DNA of 64,000 bases from Arabidopsis thaliana (lineage: Eukaryota > Streptophyta > Magnoliopsida > Brassicales > Brassicaceae), in assembly GCF_000001735.4 (NCBI RefSeq), contig NC_003070.9, forward strand, positions 372,001 through 436,000. The letters are read 5' to 3'. Below the pieces are notes generated by a model, which was given only the letters and a program-made list of their open reading frames with translations, did not search any database and was not told the DNA's origin. Below are positions 1 to 13,600 of the stretch, piece after piece; position 1 is the stretch's first letter, and each line of letters begins with the position of its first letter. Made by a program: the position numbers and the translations under genes.

Positions 1-411
1 ATAAGGAAACTTTGATGCGACTCGACGACTTTGAGTGTAAAATTGATTAAACGCACCAGTCACATGATATGGAGGCAATCGGAGGGGAAACAAAACCGAC
101 GGCGATGTGAAGTTCCCGGTGGTTTCGCTAACTTGGAACCTAAACGGTCGGAGAGGGATCCACGTGGCAGAATTCAGGAGATATTTTTGGAGTTTGGTTG
201 GCCATGTTAAGCACATGCCCTGTCTTCTTCTCCCTATCTCTCATCCTTTGCGTTGCTTCCTCTTTTCACTGATACTATATTTTTTATTTCCACCTATCAG
301 TCATTTACCATGTACATTAGTACGCAACGCACAATTCGGTGCCAAATTAGAGTTTCAGGGTCTCACCTCTCTCTAATCTGTTTGTATAAACTTTGAATGG
401 AGGGAGACTTA
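1..411. other. intergenic, no gene recognised
   Basis: I see no recognisable gene here. A plus-strand open frame at 107-376 has no family motif and lies in low-complexity T-rich DNA, so I do not call it. A perfect G-box core (CCACGTGG) lies near position 161 and could belong to the promoter of a gene left of the window. Confidence 0.4.
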
Positions 412-664
412 GACCATGTACATGGGTGATATTTTTAGAGTATCATCAGTTTAAAAATTATTTTTATATTAACCAAACAATTAGAATGAGCTTGATTAGT
501 ATCATTCCAATGATTTTTTTGATATTACTATCATTTACGTGGCATCTCCTGATTGGTCGCATTTGTCAAAAATAAGAAAAAAATATTTATCTATTAAACA
601 AATATTATAAATAATACTAAAATTTTTTAATGATAGTTTGTTAGTATCACCTATAACCATGCTC
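412..664. mobile_element. PIF/Harbinger-type MITE, 253 bp
   Basis: The two ends are imperfect inverted repeats: the left end begins GACCATG..GGGTGATA and the reverse complement of the right end begins GAGCATG..AGGTGATA, with weaker symmetry continuing about 45 bp inward. A TTA trinucleotide flanks both sides (409-411 and 665-667), the target-site duplication expected of PIF/Harbinger (Tourist-like) elements. The interior is AT-rich and has no coding capacity, so this is a non-autonomous element. It lies about 1 kb upstream of the NOT1 start codon. The superfamily call rests on the TTA duplication and terminal repeat style only. Confidence 0.7.
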
Positions 665-667
665 TTA

Positions 668-1693
668 ATAATTAGGATATAAAACATGTGAATGAGAGAA
701 GTGGACCCTAGTGATCTTTGTTTGTAGTGGCCTCAAGATTTTACTTTAGTCCCAAATTCGGAGGAAATTATTTTTGTTAATTAATCATTTATTCTTTCTT
801 TTGTTCTACCTCATTCCAACTTACAAATTCAGTATCCAATTCATAAGTTGAACCAAAAGGAAAGACATCATTCAACCCAAGATTAGACCAACTGTCTTTC
901 GTGACACACTTGCAATTAATATGATTCTTAAAAAATGTTAATGATTTTGTTTGGAACCAAAAGACAATAAGTTAGCAGTCAAAAAAGCAGTAAATGTAAT
1001 TAGAAAGAAGAGACATGGTAATATAATAGATATTATGGATGGTGTGACGAATAATTGATCTAATAATCATTTCAGACAAGTGGACAACCCTACCTCCTGA
1101 GATGATCTTTTTAGCATTCTATGTATGTACTGGTTAAAAAAAGGTTTCAGAATCAAAATGATGATGATCGTATATTTGAAAAGAAGCCAATGATCTCTAC
1201 TTTGAAAGAAGAGAAGATGAAAAGAAGCCAATTATGAAGATGAAGAAAGGGCATAACAGAAGATTGAGTGTTATCCTTTGTTGAGGAGTGCCCAACACAA
1301 ATTAAAGAATGCTTCTTTTCCTTTGTTGGATATAATGTATTCAAAGACAATTGAAAATCCAGACGAGACGAGTCCACGAATAATGTGGGCCTTAAAAAGA
1401 GTCAGGTAAGGGAAGGCCCAATAACGAAAATAATGGGCTTATTATTAGCAGCGGCGGTGAGTTATTATATGTGTGGAAAGAAGGGCCAAAATCACAACTC
1501 ACAACCCCCAAAACGCAAAAAACGCAAAATCGCAGAAAGAAACTTTGCAATCAAATCTCTCTCTCGGATCTCTGAGAGAGCGTTCTCGTAAATCCCTAAC
1601 TATAGCTACTCTCGTGGATCCACCGAAAACCCTAGAAGGAAGAGCCCCTCTCCCGTCGTCCCTGGCATTTCGGATCTCGGATTTCCTTACCTC
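668..1693 (+). promoter_or_regulatory. NOT1 upstream region and 5' UTR
   Basis: AT-rich DNA between the MITE and the NOT1 start. Near 1410-1440 are GGCCCAATAA and TGGGC motifs resembling site II (TCP-bound) elements, and at 1626-1634 an AAACCCTAG telo-box, a combination common in plant housekeeping promoters. Short open frames here look like chance. The last 200 bases are C/T-rich and probably 5' UTR. Confidence 0.4.
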
Positions 1694-4600
1694 ATGACTC
1701 CCTCCAAGGTCGCCGGTCATACCCGGTTCTTGCTCCACAGCTTTCATGATTCCGATGTCGACTCCATCGCCCTCCAGCTTTCTCAGGTACTTCGTTTTCT
1801 GTCTCTCACTTGCCGTCTAGTTCGGAGATCAGCATACGAAGAAATTTGGTTGGGTTTCTGATTTTTTTTAAAAAAAAATCAATTTGGGCAGTTTGTTGAT
1901 TTTGGAGTCGAGACTAGTATTCCAGTTCTCAAGACCTGCCTGGATTGCTTCACCGCCCGGAGAAGCCATCCTAATTCGTTGCAGCTTGAGAAAGTTGTAT
2001 CCTTGCTCTTTAAACATGTGCTCAAGTTGTCAAACCTTGCCACCCTGCTTCCTCACGCCCTCAATGATTTTGAGCTCACTCAAGAATCCGTGGATGATTT
2101 GACTACTACTTTGAATTTTTCAATCTCTGAGAATATTGGCTTTGCTCTCGCCCTGACCGATTTTGAAAGATTAGATGCAAAGACCACTGGTAAGACTGTC
2201 TCTTACTAGTTCTCTCATCTCTCTTTCGCTTTATCTACCATTTGATGACATTTTGCTCTTTCCTTTTCTAGGACGGAACTTACTGTTGGCTCAGATTGAG
2301 CAACTCTGTGCCAATACTGGCCAGATTCTTTCATCTGAGCTAATCCATTCTGTTCTTTCGTTTCTCCGCAAATCTGAGGATCTTTCCATGCATTTGGATT
2401 CCTTCTTACAGTTTTTGTCTTCTGCTCAACCTAGAGATGACTTCTCTTTTGCTCTAACACCTATGCTTGCTCAACAAGTTCATGAAGCTCCTGTTTTCAG
2501 GTGCTGCTTATGAGTTGCTTTCTTCTCTTATCCCTTATGTTCCGAATGCGTTTCTCAACAAAATTTTCCTCTTCTCCTGCAGGAGCATGGATTTTCACAC
2601 TGATTCTGCTGATAACGACCTTGATGCTATCTTAGCTGAAATCGATAAGGAAGTCAGCGTTGGAGATCTCATGGGAGAATTAGGTTGTGGATTCACTGCT
2701 GATGCCCAACAATGCAAAGAAATCTTGTCTAGTTTTGCTCCACTAGGAGAGGCTACTATCTCAAGAATTGTTGGCAATGTTTCTCGGACCTGTGCTGATC
2801 TTGAAGATAATCAAACCACCTTTTCAACGTTTACTGTAGCCCTTGGTTCCTGCATTCCAACTGAACTTCCCACGCCAAGGTCGTGGAATGTTGATATTCT
2901 AGTTGACACAATCAAGCAGCTTGTAAGTCATCTGAAACTCTTATTACTTTGTCTAATCAATATCGTTGATAGTTTCAAAACTTCAGTTAGCCTTTTTTTG
3001 TGTGTATGTGTGTCTCACTAGCATGCATGATTATGTTTCTTTTACCAATGGAGCTGTGAAGACGCATCTAGCTTATTGTTAAGTGTTATGTGGTTCATGC
3101 TCTTAAGATTTTATGCTAAAGCAGGCTCCTGGCATAAGCTGGAGGAAAGTAATTGAGAATCTCGATCATGACGGATTTGACATCCCTAATATGGAGTCTT
3201 TCTCATTTTTTATGCGGATCTATAAAGCTGCTTGCAAGGTGTGTTCTCATACTCTCTAATTTGACTGTTTAAAAATATGTTTACTTCATTTTGTTGTTTG
3301 AGGGTGTTAATCTGATTCTTGCAGGAGCCATTTCCTCTTGATGCTGTATGTGGTTCTGTCTGGAAAAATATGGATGGTCAATTATCCTTTCTTAAGCACG
3401 CAATATCTGCTCCACCAGAAGTATTCACCTTTATGCATTCTCCAAGGAAGCTGGTGAGATACCACACATCTGTGCTTAGAGCTGTTCTTCCTTGTCCCAG
3501 TCACTATTCTGACCAGTTGTATTTCAGGTATATATTGATAACATGCACAGCCAAGAGCAACAGTTAGGACTATCCAATCATGCATGGCTGTCGCTCGATC
3601 TCTTGGATGTACTGTGCCAATTGGCCGAGAGAGGTCATGCTGTTTTAGTTAGTTCGTTACTCCAGTATCCACTCACACAGTGTCCTAGAACCTTGCTTCT
3701 TGGAATGACACACATCAAAGTATTTCTCCTCGACTGGTCTTTGGTGATATATGCTTGTAATCTTGCTTCTTTTTGTTTGGCTAAGTATGTCAATCCTCTT
3801 ATTGCAGACTGCCTATAACCTCATACAGCGTGAAGTGGTTTCTGCTATTCTGCCAGTGATAATAACGAGTCCCCAGGATAGTGGTTTTATCCATAATCTC
3901 TGGCATCAAAATGCAGAACTCGTTCTGTGGGGGATTATAGATGCCCAACATCTCAAAGCAGACAGCATGCTCCGAATAATTGAAATCTGCCATGAGCTAA
4001 AGGTGAATAGAAAAATGCGTGGCAGTGGCTCAAATTATCTCATTATACTGTTTTTCTCTTTCTTACAGCAGCCTCTCTGTGTCTATGTACTAATCATGGC
4101 TTATTTATTTCAGATTCTCTCTGTTGTCTTAGAATCAGTTCCAGTCTCATCCAGTATCAGATTGGCAGTCCTTGCCTCATTGAGAGGTCTTTTGGACATT
4201 GAGAACTGGTTGCCTAACTGCTTGTATATGTATAAGGATCTCTTTGCTGAGGTAACATATCGTTTCACAATCATAGTTCTATTTCTAATTTTCTAGAGTT
4301 GAGAAGATGCTAATCTAACATTTTTTTTTCTTTTTCTTTTTCATATTTCAGGAGTGCCTCAAATTTGTCAAAAATGTGCATTTTAGCGAATCAGACGATT
4401 TCAGGGCCAAAATTTTTCATCCTTCTGATCCATTATCAGATCTTCATTTGGAAGCAACAACTTCCCTTTTAAAAGTTAGTTAGTTTCCCTTTTTGGTTTG
4501 GTTTTCGGCTCGTCCTTAACTTCATATCTACTGAATTATTTTGTTTGATAATGTATTAAAGGTTTTGAAAGCTCATGATAATGCGATTACTTCATCTCAA

Positions 4601-7600
4601 CTGGTCGAGGAGATTGAAAAAGTCAATGCAGCTATTTTGGATTGTAATCCTAAGCTGCAGAATGGTGAGGCTAAAGATTCATCAGCTCCCAATGCATATG
4701 GAGATGATGTTGAGGCAGAGGCAAACGCATATTTTCATCAAATGTTTTCTAGTCATTTGAGTGTTGACGCAATGGTTCAAATGCTTTCCCGATACAAGGA
4801 ATCTTTGGTTCCAAGGTTTGATATTGACAAACTATACATATTTGAGAATTTTAATTTTTCTCGTCATGTTTGTCATGCTCCTCATGCATAATGAAAATAA
4901 CGAGATTGTTTTTTTTTTGGGCAGGGAAAAATTAATTTTTGAATGCATGATTGCTAATCTGTTTGAAGAATATCGGTTTTTCCCCAAGTATCCTGAGAGA
5001 CAGCTGAAAATAGCCTCCATACTCTTTGGTGAGTAGGATATTTTACTTTGATATAGCGGGTGGTTTTTGTTGGGGAGGGGGAGACCATCATATCTTCTAT
5101 GCTATTGTGTAGCCCCCAACATTTCTTACTGTACTATTTGAGCGTCTCTTCAGATTTGTATTGTTGTCGTGACATTCTCTTGAATCTACTGCGACTTATA
5201 CAAATTTCAGGTTCTGTTATAAAACACCAGCTTATAAGTTCGCTCACTCTGGGGATGGCCCTGCGTCTAGTGTTGGATTCTTTGCGTAAACCTGCAGATT
5301 CAAAAGTATGGATTCTTTTGTAATTTATTTCTGTCTCCCGGCTTTTCCTGTGAGAGATCTGTCATCTTCTTTCTTTCCTGATTCGTGCAGATGTTTCTGT
5401 TTGGAAGCAAAGCTCTGGAACAGTTTGTGAATCGTCTGGTTGAATTGCCTCAATACTGTAACCATATTTTGCAAATATCTCATCTGCGTAGTACTCACCC
5501 GGAGTTAGTCACTGTTATTGAACAAGCACTTTCAAGGATATCATCTGGTAATTTAGAATCAGATGCCTCTGTTTCACACCCTGGTCCCTCACAATCTTTC
5601 CCTGGAAATGGCGAGGTAGGATTTGGTTTATTAGTTTTCTTTTGATTGAATGTTCTAATTGTCTCAATTTTGATCAACAATCTGTTTCAAACATGAGATC
5701 ATATAGCTAGAGTTATCTATTGAAAAGGGAAAGAAAATTGATTGATCATTTCTGTTTCTAGTGTCATGCCTTTCATTTTTAGCCCTTTAGCCATAATGGG
5801 GAATTACTGTAAGCTGTAAATCGGTTTTTTGGATTTTTATGGTGAGATGAAATTAAAACTCTTTTTGTTTCCGTTGACAGTTGAGTGGTTCTGGAATTGG
5901 CCAACCTGCATTACAGCTTTCTTCTCCCCTACAGCTTCAACAGAAAAATGAAGTGCCAAGTGTGCCATCTAACGAGGCAAAGCCACTTCTGCCATCGTTA
6001 TCAACTACTTCCGTTGATGTTTCTGTCAATCCTAAGGTGATGAATTTCTCTTGTTTTTCTTTTATAGACGTGTGTGGATGGAAGGGTTTTCATTTCATCT
6101 TGCTAGTTATTCCTGCAGAATCCTGGCATTCCAACTTCTTCATCAACCTCAACTGGTTTTGTTCGTCCAGCTCGTGCAACCACTTCAACAAGTAATCTCC
6201 AGTCAACTTAGTTTTATAACTGTTTTTTGAAATATAATAGGGACTATAGTTCTTTCCTATCAAGAGAAGAAATGTTATTAAAATTCGATTTTCACAGGGT
6301 TTGGCTCGGCTTTGAACATAGAAACCTTGGTTGCAGCAGCAGAAAGAAGGGAAAACGCAATCGAGGTACTTTACTATTTTACTACTGTCTATGCACATTC
6401 AGAATTATTTGCTTTTGGTTTTACATTGCATAAGGAATTGTCAGTATGCCAAATGTCTACTTTTTAGTATAAGTGACAATAATAATGTATTTTTTTTTTC
6501 CAGGCTCCACCTTCAGATGTTCAGGACAAAGTTTCGTTCATAATCAATAATATCTCTACAACAAACATTGAATCTAAAGGGAAAGAGTTTGCTGAAATTT
6601 TGCCCCAACAGTATTATCCTTGGTTTGCACAGTACATGGTTATGAAAAGGTACTGATAGTTGTATTCTTCATGCAAGGTTTCTTTCTTATTTTTTCCCTC
6701 CAAGTGTGTAATACCTGATAGAGCGATGTGTTTAATACCTGATAGAGCGAGCATCGAGCCGAATTTTCATGATCTGTACCTGAAGTTCTTGGACAAAGTT
6801 GATTCCAAGCTGCTGTTTAAGGAGATACTTCAAAATACTTACGAAAATTGCAAGGTTATTTTTCTTCACACAAGTGATTTGCGGTGATAAGTGTACTTTT
6901 TTTCAGCAAATTTTTCTCTTCTTAATTTCTTTTGTTTTGCAGGTTCTTTTGGGCTCAGAGCTCATAAAGTCGAGTTCTGAAGAGCGTTCTCTTCTTAAAA
7001 ATTTAGGCAGTTGGCTTGGAAGGTTGACCATTGGAAGGAATTATGTTTTAAGGGCGCGAGAAATAGATCCAAAATCCTTGATTGTGGAGGTAATTGCTGC
7101 TATTTCCTTTAAATTGATCTCGTTCATTTGTAATACACAGTCAAATTGTAGATATGAACTTTGTTTTCGCATCCTTTGACAGGCCTATGAAAAAGGGTTG
7201 ATGATAGCAGTCATTCCGTTCACTTCAAAGGTTGGTGATGGTTGATTGGCGTTCATAGCTGTTCTAGGGTTGATTTCCTGAGTTCTAATTTACTGTTTAT
7301 TCAGGTTCTGGAGCCATGCCAAAACAGTATTGCTTATCAACCTCCCAATCCTTGGACGATGGCTATACTAGGGTTGCTTGCTGAGATCTATTCAATGCCA
7401 AACCTAAAAATGAATCTGAAGTTTGACATAGAGGTATCTGATAGTTCCTATTGAGCATCACGAGTTATTTTACATCACTTTTATTTGTGTATTTTATGTG
7501 TTGTTCTCATTTCGTCTTTCTCTTCAGGTTTTATTCAAGAACCTTGGTGTTGAAATGAAGGAAGTAGTGCCAACTTCCCTTCTAAAGGATCGGAAGAGAG

Positions 7601-10600
7601 AAATAGATGGCAATCCTGATTTTAGTAACAAAGATCCTGGAGTAACACAGATATCTCAGCCACAGATGATTCCAGAGCCTAAAACAATTTCTCCTCTTAA
7701 ACAAATTGACCTACCTCTTGATGTTGCAAATTCGCCTAATACAGATGTTCCCTCGAAGTTATTATCACAGGTTATTTTATGTGTAGTCTTTTTTTTCTCT
7801 TTCTTTAAGCTATAATGTCTGTTTTACTTATCAATGATAATTATCCCCTTGGTTTTCCTTTTCAGTATGTAGCCCCACAACGTGTTTATACTAATACTTT
7901 GATGGATGAGGAGAAAGTAGCAACTCTTGGCTTGCCAGAACAGCTCCCGTCACCTCAAGGACTGTTCCAGTCAACTCCATCGCCATTGTTTTCTATTAGT
8001 CAGGTACGATTTTCATAGGAATGTAGATTAAAGTTATTATATAGATGATTGCTCAAATCCTTTCTACTTTTAATGTGATGGCCAGCAGCTGTCAGCAGCA
8101 CTTCCCAATATTGGAAATCATGTTGTTATCAATCAGAAATTAAGCGCATTTGGTATGCACTTTCCATTTCAAAGGTTTGTGACTAATGGTCTCCTACTGG
8201 TGAAATCATTATGATTGTAGAGCATTGAAGCTATATTCTATTACACACTAAACTATTATCCATTGTCAGAGTGGTACCACTTGCCATGGACAGAGCTATC
8301 AAGGAGATTGTGTCTGGTATTGTTCAGCGAAGTGTTTGTATTGCATGCCAAACAACAAAGGAGCTTGTGCTAAAGGTTGGCCAATCTAAACCTTTCTGCT
8401 TTTTTTTTTTGTTCTTTTCCTTTATTACTTTTACGTAACTTGTTTTTTAGTTTCGTGCCTCAAAATTTTCCTTAACCCCCATTCGATTTCCATTGCTTTT
8501 GACTCCACAACTAAATTTTTTTATTTCCATTTATCACAAACATCTTCAGGGTTTTGATCTTATTTATTTATCGTTAATTGTTGTTTCTTTTTTGACTCCA
8601 GGATTACGCCCTGGAACCCGATGAGTCACGTATTTATAATGCAGCTCACTTGATGGTTGCGAGTTTAGCTGGGAGTTTGGCTCATGTGACTTGCAAGGTT
8701 TTTCCTTCTTATAAGGCCTTGGATTCTGAAGATTCTTTAGCTTTTTGTTTACACATTTACAATAATGCTATTATATCTCGGCCCTGTTACCCTAAACCAA
8801 CAAGATCTATTTTTTCTCTGGTTTTTAATGCTCTTGTATTTTTAGGAACCCCTGCGCACTTCAATATCCGGTCATCTACGGAATTCGCTTCAGGGTCTGA
8901 ATATTTCAAATGATGCTCTTGAACAAATTGTGCAACTTGTCACCAATGACAACCTGGATTTGGGTTGTGCTGCTATTGAACAGGCTGCTACAGAAAAGGT
9001 TTGTGTCAGATATTAGATCTCGGACTTTATTTCTGTTTCAGCTGATTGAATCAAATAACCGAAGTAGGTTTCCCTGGAGTGTAGGCACTTCCGTTTACCA
9101 GAGGGTTAATTTCTTCTAGTTACTAATTTTTATGTCCGTGTCACTACAGGCAATACAAACAATTGATGCGGACATTGCTCAACAATTGTTGTTACGGAGA
9201 AAGCATAGAGATGGTGCTGGATCCTCCTTTTTCGATCCAAACATTCTATCACAGAATTCCGTCAGTTTTATACCCGAATCCCTCCGTCCAAAACCTGGAC
9301 ACCTCTCCCTGTCTCAGCAGAGAGTTTATGAGGTACTGTTTTTAACAGGTAGCCTCTGGTATGTTCTGTGTTTGTATGACTAAACAAGATGTGTGCATTT
9401 TCAGGACTTTGTTCAACATCCTTGGCAAAAGCAGTCGACCCAAACTTCACACGGTTTATCTGCTGCATCAAGCTCATCTGGTGATGTTGCGCTTGGTAGT
9501 GGTTATGGTCCAGTATCAGGAAAAGTTGCTTCTGAATTTTTGTCTAATGCTGGAAACGCTCGGATGGACATGGTCTCCCGGCCATCAGATATTTCTGTGG
9601 ATGGTTTTGAATCTTCTCCAGTCTCACTTTTGAGGTGCTTAGTTGTAAAGCAGATCGATAAAACTGCTCTCATTTCTATTCGTATATTTCACAGCTGAAT
9701 GTTGACATATCATTTTACCTGTCTTAAAGCTCACAAGTCGATCCAGCTGGTGACTCATCCAGTCTTCAATTTACTAAGTCACTACCAACCTCTGAATTGA
9801 ATCTGGCTGAATCCTCTGACGCTGCTACGAAAGTGAGATATACTGTGTTTTCAAATGATTACTCGCTTAGGTTTATAATGAATTACTAAGCTGTGCTTAT
9901 TTATATACAAGGAAACTGGAACATCACTGCAGACATTGACTTCAGCTGCTACCATGGAACGACTTGGTGCTAGTAATATTACACAGCCTTCACTGTCCAC
10001 GAGAGATGCACTGGATAAATGTCAAATTGTTACTCAGAAGGTTACTAAAGTGGTTATCCTGTGTTTTCCTTGCTGCATTTTTTTTTTGCTGCTTTATATG
10101 TGAGAAACTTCTTGAAACTGTTTCAGATGGAGGAATTAGTGGCTAATAATGCAGGAGATGATGAAATCCAGGTATTTGATTTCCTAGTGCCTAGGTGGTT
10201 ATAGTGCAGAATTGTTATCCATTTACGTGCACCTAGAATAAATGAAATTAGAAGTTAATTTTGAAAACCTTCTCTAACTTTTGGAAATGGTTTCTGTGTT
10301 TTCCAATTGATGCCTATTTTCTTCTATCCAGTATGAATTCAATAACTAATGCAGATCTCATTGATTTTTCAGGCCGTAATTTCTGAAGTTCCTGAAATCA
10401 TCCTCAGATGTATAAGCAGAGATGAAGCCGCTTTTGCTGTCGCTCAAAAAGCTTTCAAGGCTCTTTACGAGAATGCATCAAGTAACCTTCACGTCAGTGC
10501 TAACCTAGCAATACTTGTTGCTATCCGTGATGTTTGCAAGCGTGTTGTTAAAGAGCTCACTAGTTGGGTATGTTTACAACCTTTTCAAGATTTCACTTCG

Positions 10601-13600
10601 CTGATGTGCTTTGTTCAGTTACTTCTCCATTAATTTGTCACTATTTCTGTCAGAACACATAGGATAACACATATCATATAAGTGCTAGGTCGAGTCTGTT
10701 TCCTGTAGTTGGAGCCTATCCTCAACTGGTTATAGATACTAGATTTGTTTCTTTGGTATTTTTAGTTATAATTAATTATCTTTCTTCAAACTTTTGACAC
10801 AGGTGATTTATTCAGAGGAGGATCGGAAGCTCAACAAAGATATTACTATTGGTCTTATCCAGCGTGAGTTGCTTAGCCTAGCGGAGTACAATGTCCACAT
10901 GGCGAAGCATCTTGATGGAGGGAGAAACAGTATGCTGAATTGCTTAACCTTTGTTGATGTCCTTGTGTGGTAACATTCTTTTTTTGTTTTGGCTAGTGAA
11001 CTTGTTTTAACAAGTTGTTTGTTACGCAGAGACCGCAACTGACTTTGCTATTTCTCTACTCCAATCCTTGGTCACTGAGGAGTCGAGTGTCATTTCAGAG
11101 CTCCACAGTCTTGTTGATGCGCTGGCAAAGGTTGCAATTTTAACATTCTTCTGCGTTTGTTGTTGCAGTCGCATATTCTTGTTCTATTATATAAAAAAAC
11201 AGTTAATAGGTGTGAAAACATACAACTAGGGAAGGGATAGGTTCAATTTTTTTTTTTTGTGGTTAAATCTACTGCATAACACTGTTTATCATATAATGCC
11301 AACTGACAAGTATTGTGGTTAGGTTCAAATATTATGAAATTTGGCATTGTTATATTTGGTGACGCTGCAATTTGTATTCTTGTTTTGGTTGTAGCTTGCC
11401 TCAAAATCCGGATCTTCTGAGTCATTGCAACAGCTAATTGACATCATACGAAATCCAGTTACTAACACAGCTGGCCTCTCTGATAGTTCAACCGGAAATG
11501 ATAACAACGATAGGCAAAAGGATGAGAAGGTGTCAGATGTCTTCATTACCGAATGTTGCCTGTAATCAGACTGTAAATGTATATTTGACATGTTAGCTTT
11601 TTCTTAGGTTGCGTGCAACACCACTAACACAGAAGAGAGTACCAGCTTGGATTATGTGGAATCAGATCCTGCGGGTTTCCAGAATCGGGTAATTGTCTGC
11701 ATGTTATTAGCGTTTATGAACTTCTATATTGATTTAGAGCTCTACCTTTTCTTTTTTAAAAGTTGATTGGGAATTGCATATATCTAAATTTTTCACTTGC
11801 AAAAGAGTAAATCAAAAGCTAAAATGTTTGTATCAGCACAATGAATTTGCAAGCTACAAAAAGGATTTCAAAACAAACGTTTCTATGAAGCTATTTTCGT
11901 TCAGTATGCATGTTTTTTTCCTTATTTTTGTCTTGTAGATGGATTTTAAATTTTCACTTTAATTCGATGTATTTAGATACATGTGTTTGTAGTTTGTTAT
12001 CTCTTCAGTTTTATGTTTGAACATACATCTCTCGTACTTCTTGTTTATATCTTGTTTTTGTCTTCCTCTGTATGGTTTGGCAGGTGTCCACGCTATTTAA
12101 AAACTGGTATCAAATCTGCGAACTTCCTGGTGCAAATGAAACCGCATGTTCACAATATGTCCTGCATTTGCACCAGACTGGATTACTTAAGGGAGATGAT
12201 ACAACAGAGAGTTTTTTCCGAATTCTTCTGGTGATTTTACCTTTTAAGAATGTTTTAGCATCAGCACTTTCAAATCTTGAGAGGCATCATTATTGATTTT
12301 GGCTTTCCTTTCTGTAGGAACTTTCTGTTGCTCATTGTATATCTTCTGAAGATATTAATTCCGGTGCTGTGCAATCTCCTCAGCAACCTCAGAGTCCATC
12401 ATTCCTTATCATTGATATGTATGCAAAGCTTGTTTTTTCAATATTGAAGGTAGAGTGCTCATTTTTTTTTTTGCATTCTTCGTGGATAATTATACCCAAA
12501 ATACATTGCCGGCTAAGCTTTTTTTGTTTTGTTTGTTTCTTATGACAATCTGTTCAGTATTTCCCTGAGCAGGAGTCTAGCAGTAGGTTATTTCTTCTTT
12601 CAGAGGTAAGGGGACACATACTCTTATTGGAAATAAATCTAACTTCTACTATAATGGATGGAAAAGGTGAGTGGTATTGATTACCTGTTTCAGATCATGG
12701 CTGACACAGTGAGATTTATTCAAAAGGACGCAGAAGATAAAAAGACATCACTCAATTCTAAACCATATTTCCGATTGTTCATCAACTGGCTACTGGACTT
12801 GTGTTCCCTGGATCCTGGGACGGATGGTGCAAACTTTCAGGTGCATTTTGTTGTCCTTGAAGTAGCTGCTATTAATTGTTATCACTTTAATTAATCTTTT
12901 GTTGCAGGTTCTCACAGCTTTTGCCAACGCCTTCCACGCATTGCAGCCTCTTAAGATTCCTGCTTTCAGGTTAGGACACAAACCTATTTCTCACCGTGCT
13001 TCTATTAAAACTTAAAAATTTGAATCTCTCAGGAAATTTGAGGGCAGTCAAATACCTATGTTGTCAAACATTTCATGTTGTTGACATATGTATCTTCTTT
13101 TCTTTGATCTGTGATCCGTGTTTTATACATTTTTTTTCTTCTCCACTGAGGTTTTTATAAATTTTTCCAGTTTTGCATGGCTAGAACTTGTCAGCCACAG
13201 AAGCTTCATGCCCAAACTACTTACAGTAAATGGCCAGAAGGGTTGGCCATATGTTCAGCGCCTGCTGGTGGACTTGCTTCAGTTTCTTGAGCCATTTTTA
13301 AGAAATGCTGAACTCGGAGGACCGGTTTGTGCCTTTTTCTCTTCTGTAATTGTTTTGCATTGGACACTAAAGGATATAGTCGATGGTAACTTAAAGTGGT
13401 CTCTTTTTTGGTGTGTTTATTAATTGCGTAGGTTCATTTCCTATACAAAGGGACATTGAGAGTATTACTGGTTCTGCTTCATGATTTCCCAGAGTTCCTA
13501 TGTGATTATCATTTTACTTTCTGTGATGTGATTCCTTCAAGTTGCATACAAATGCGGAATATTATCCTCAGTTCTTTTCCACGGAACATGAGGCTTCCTG

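Noticed and set aside
107-575. Two plus-strand open frames before NOT1
   Set aside because: Hydrophobic T-rich translations with no motif; the second lies wholly inside the MITE.
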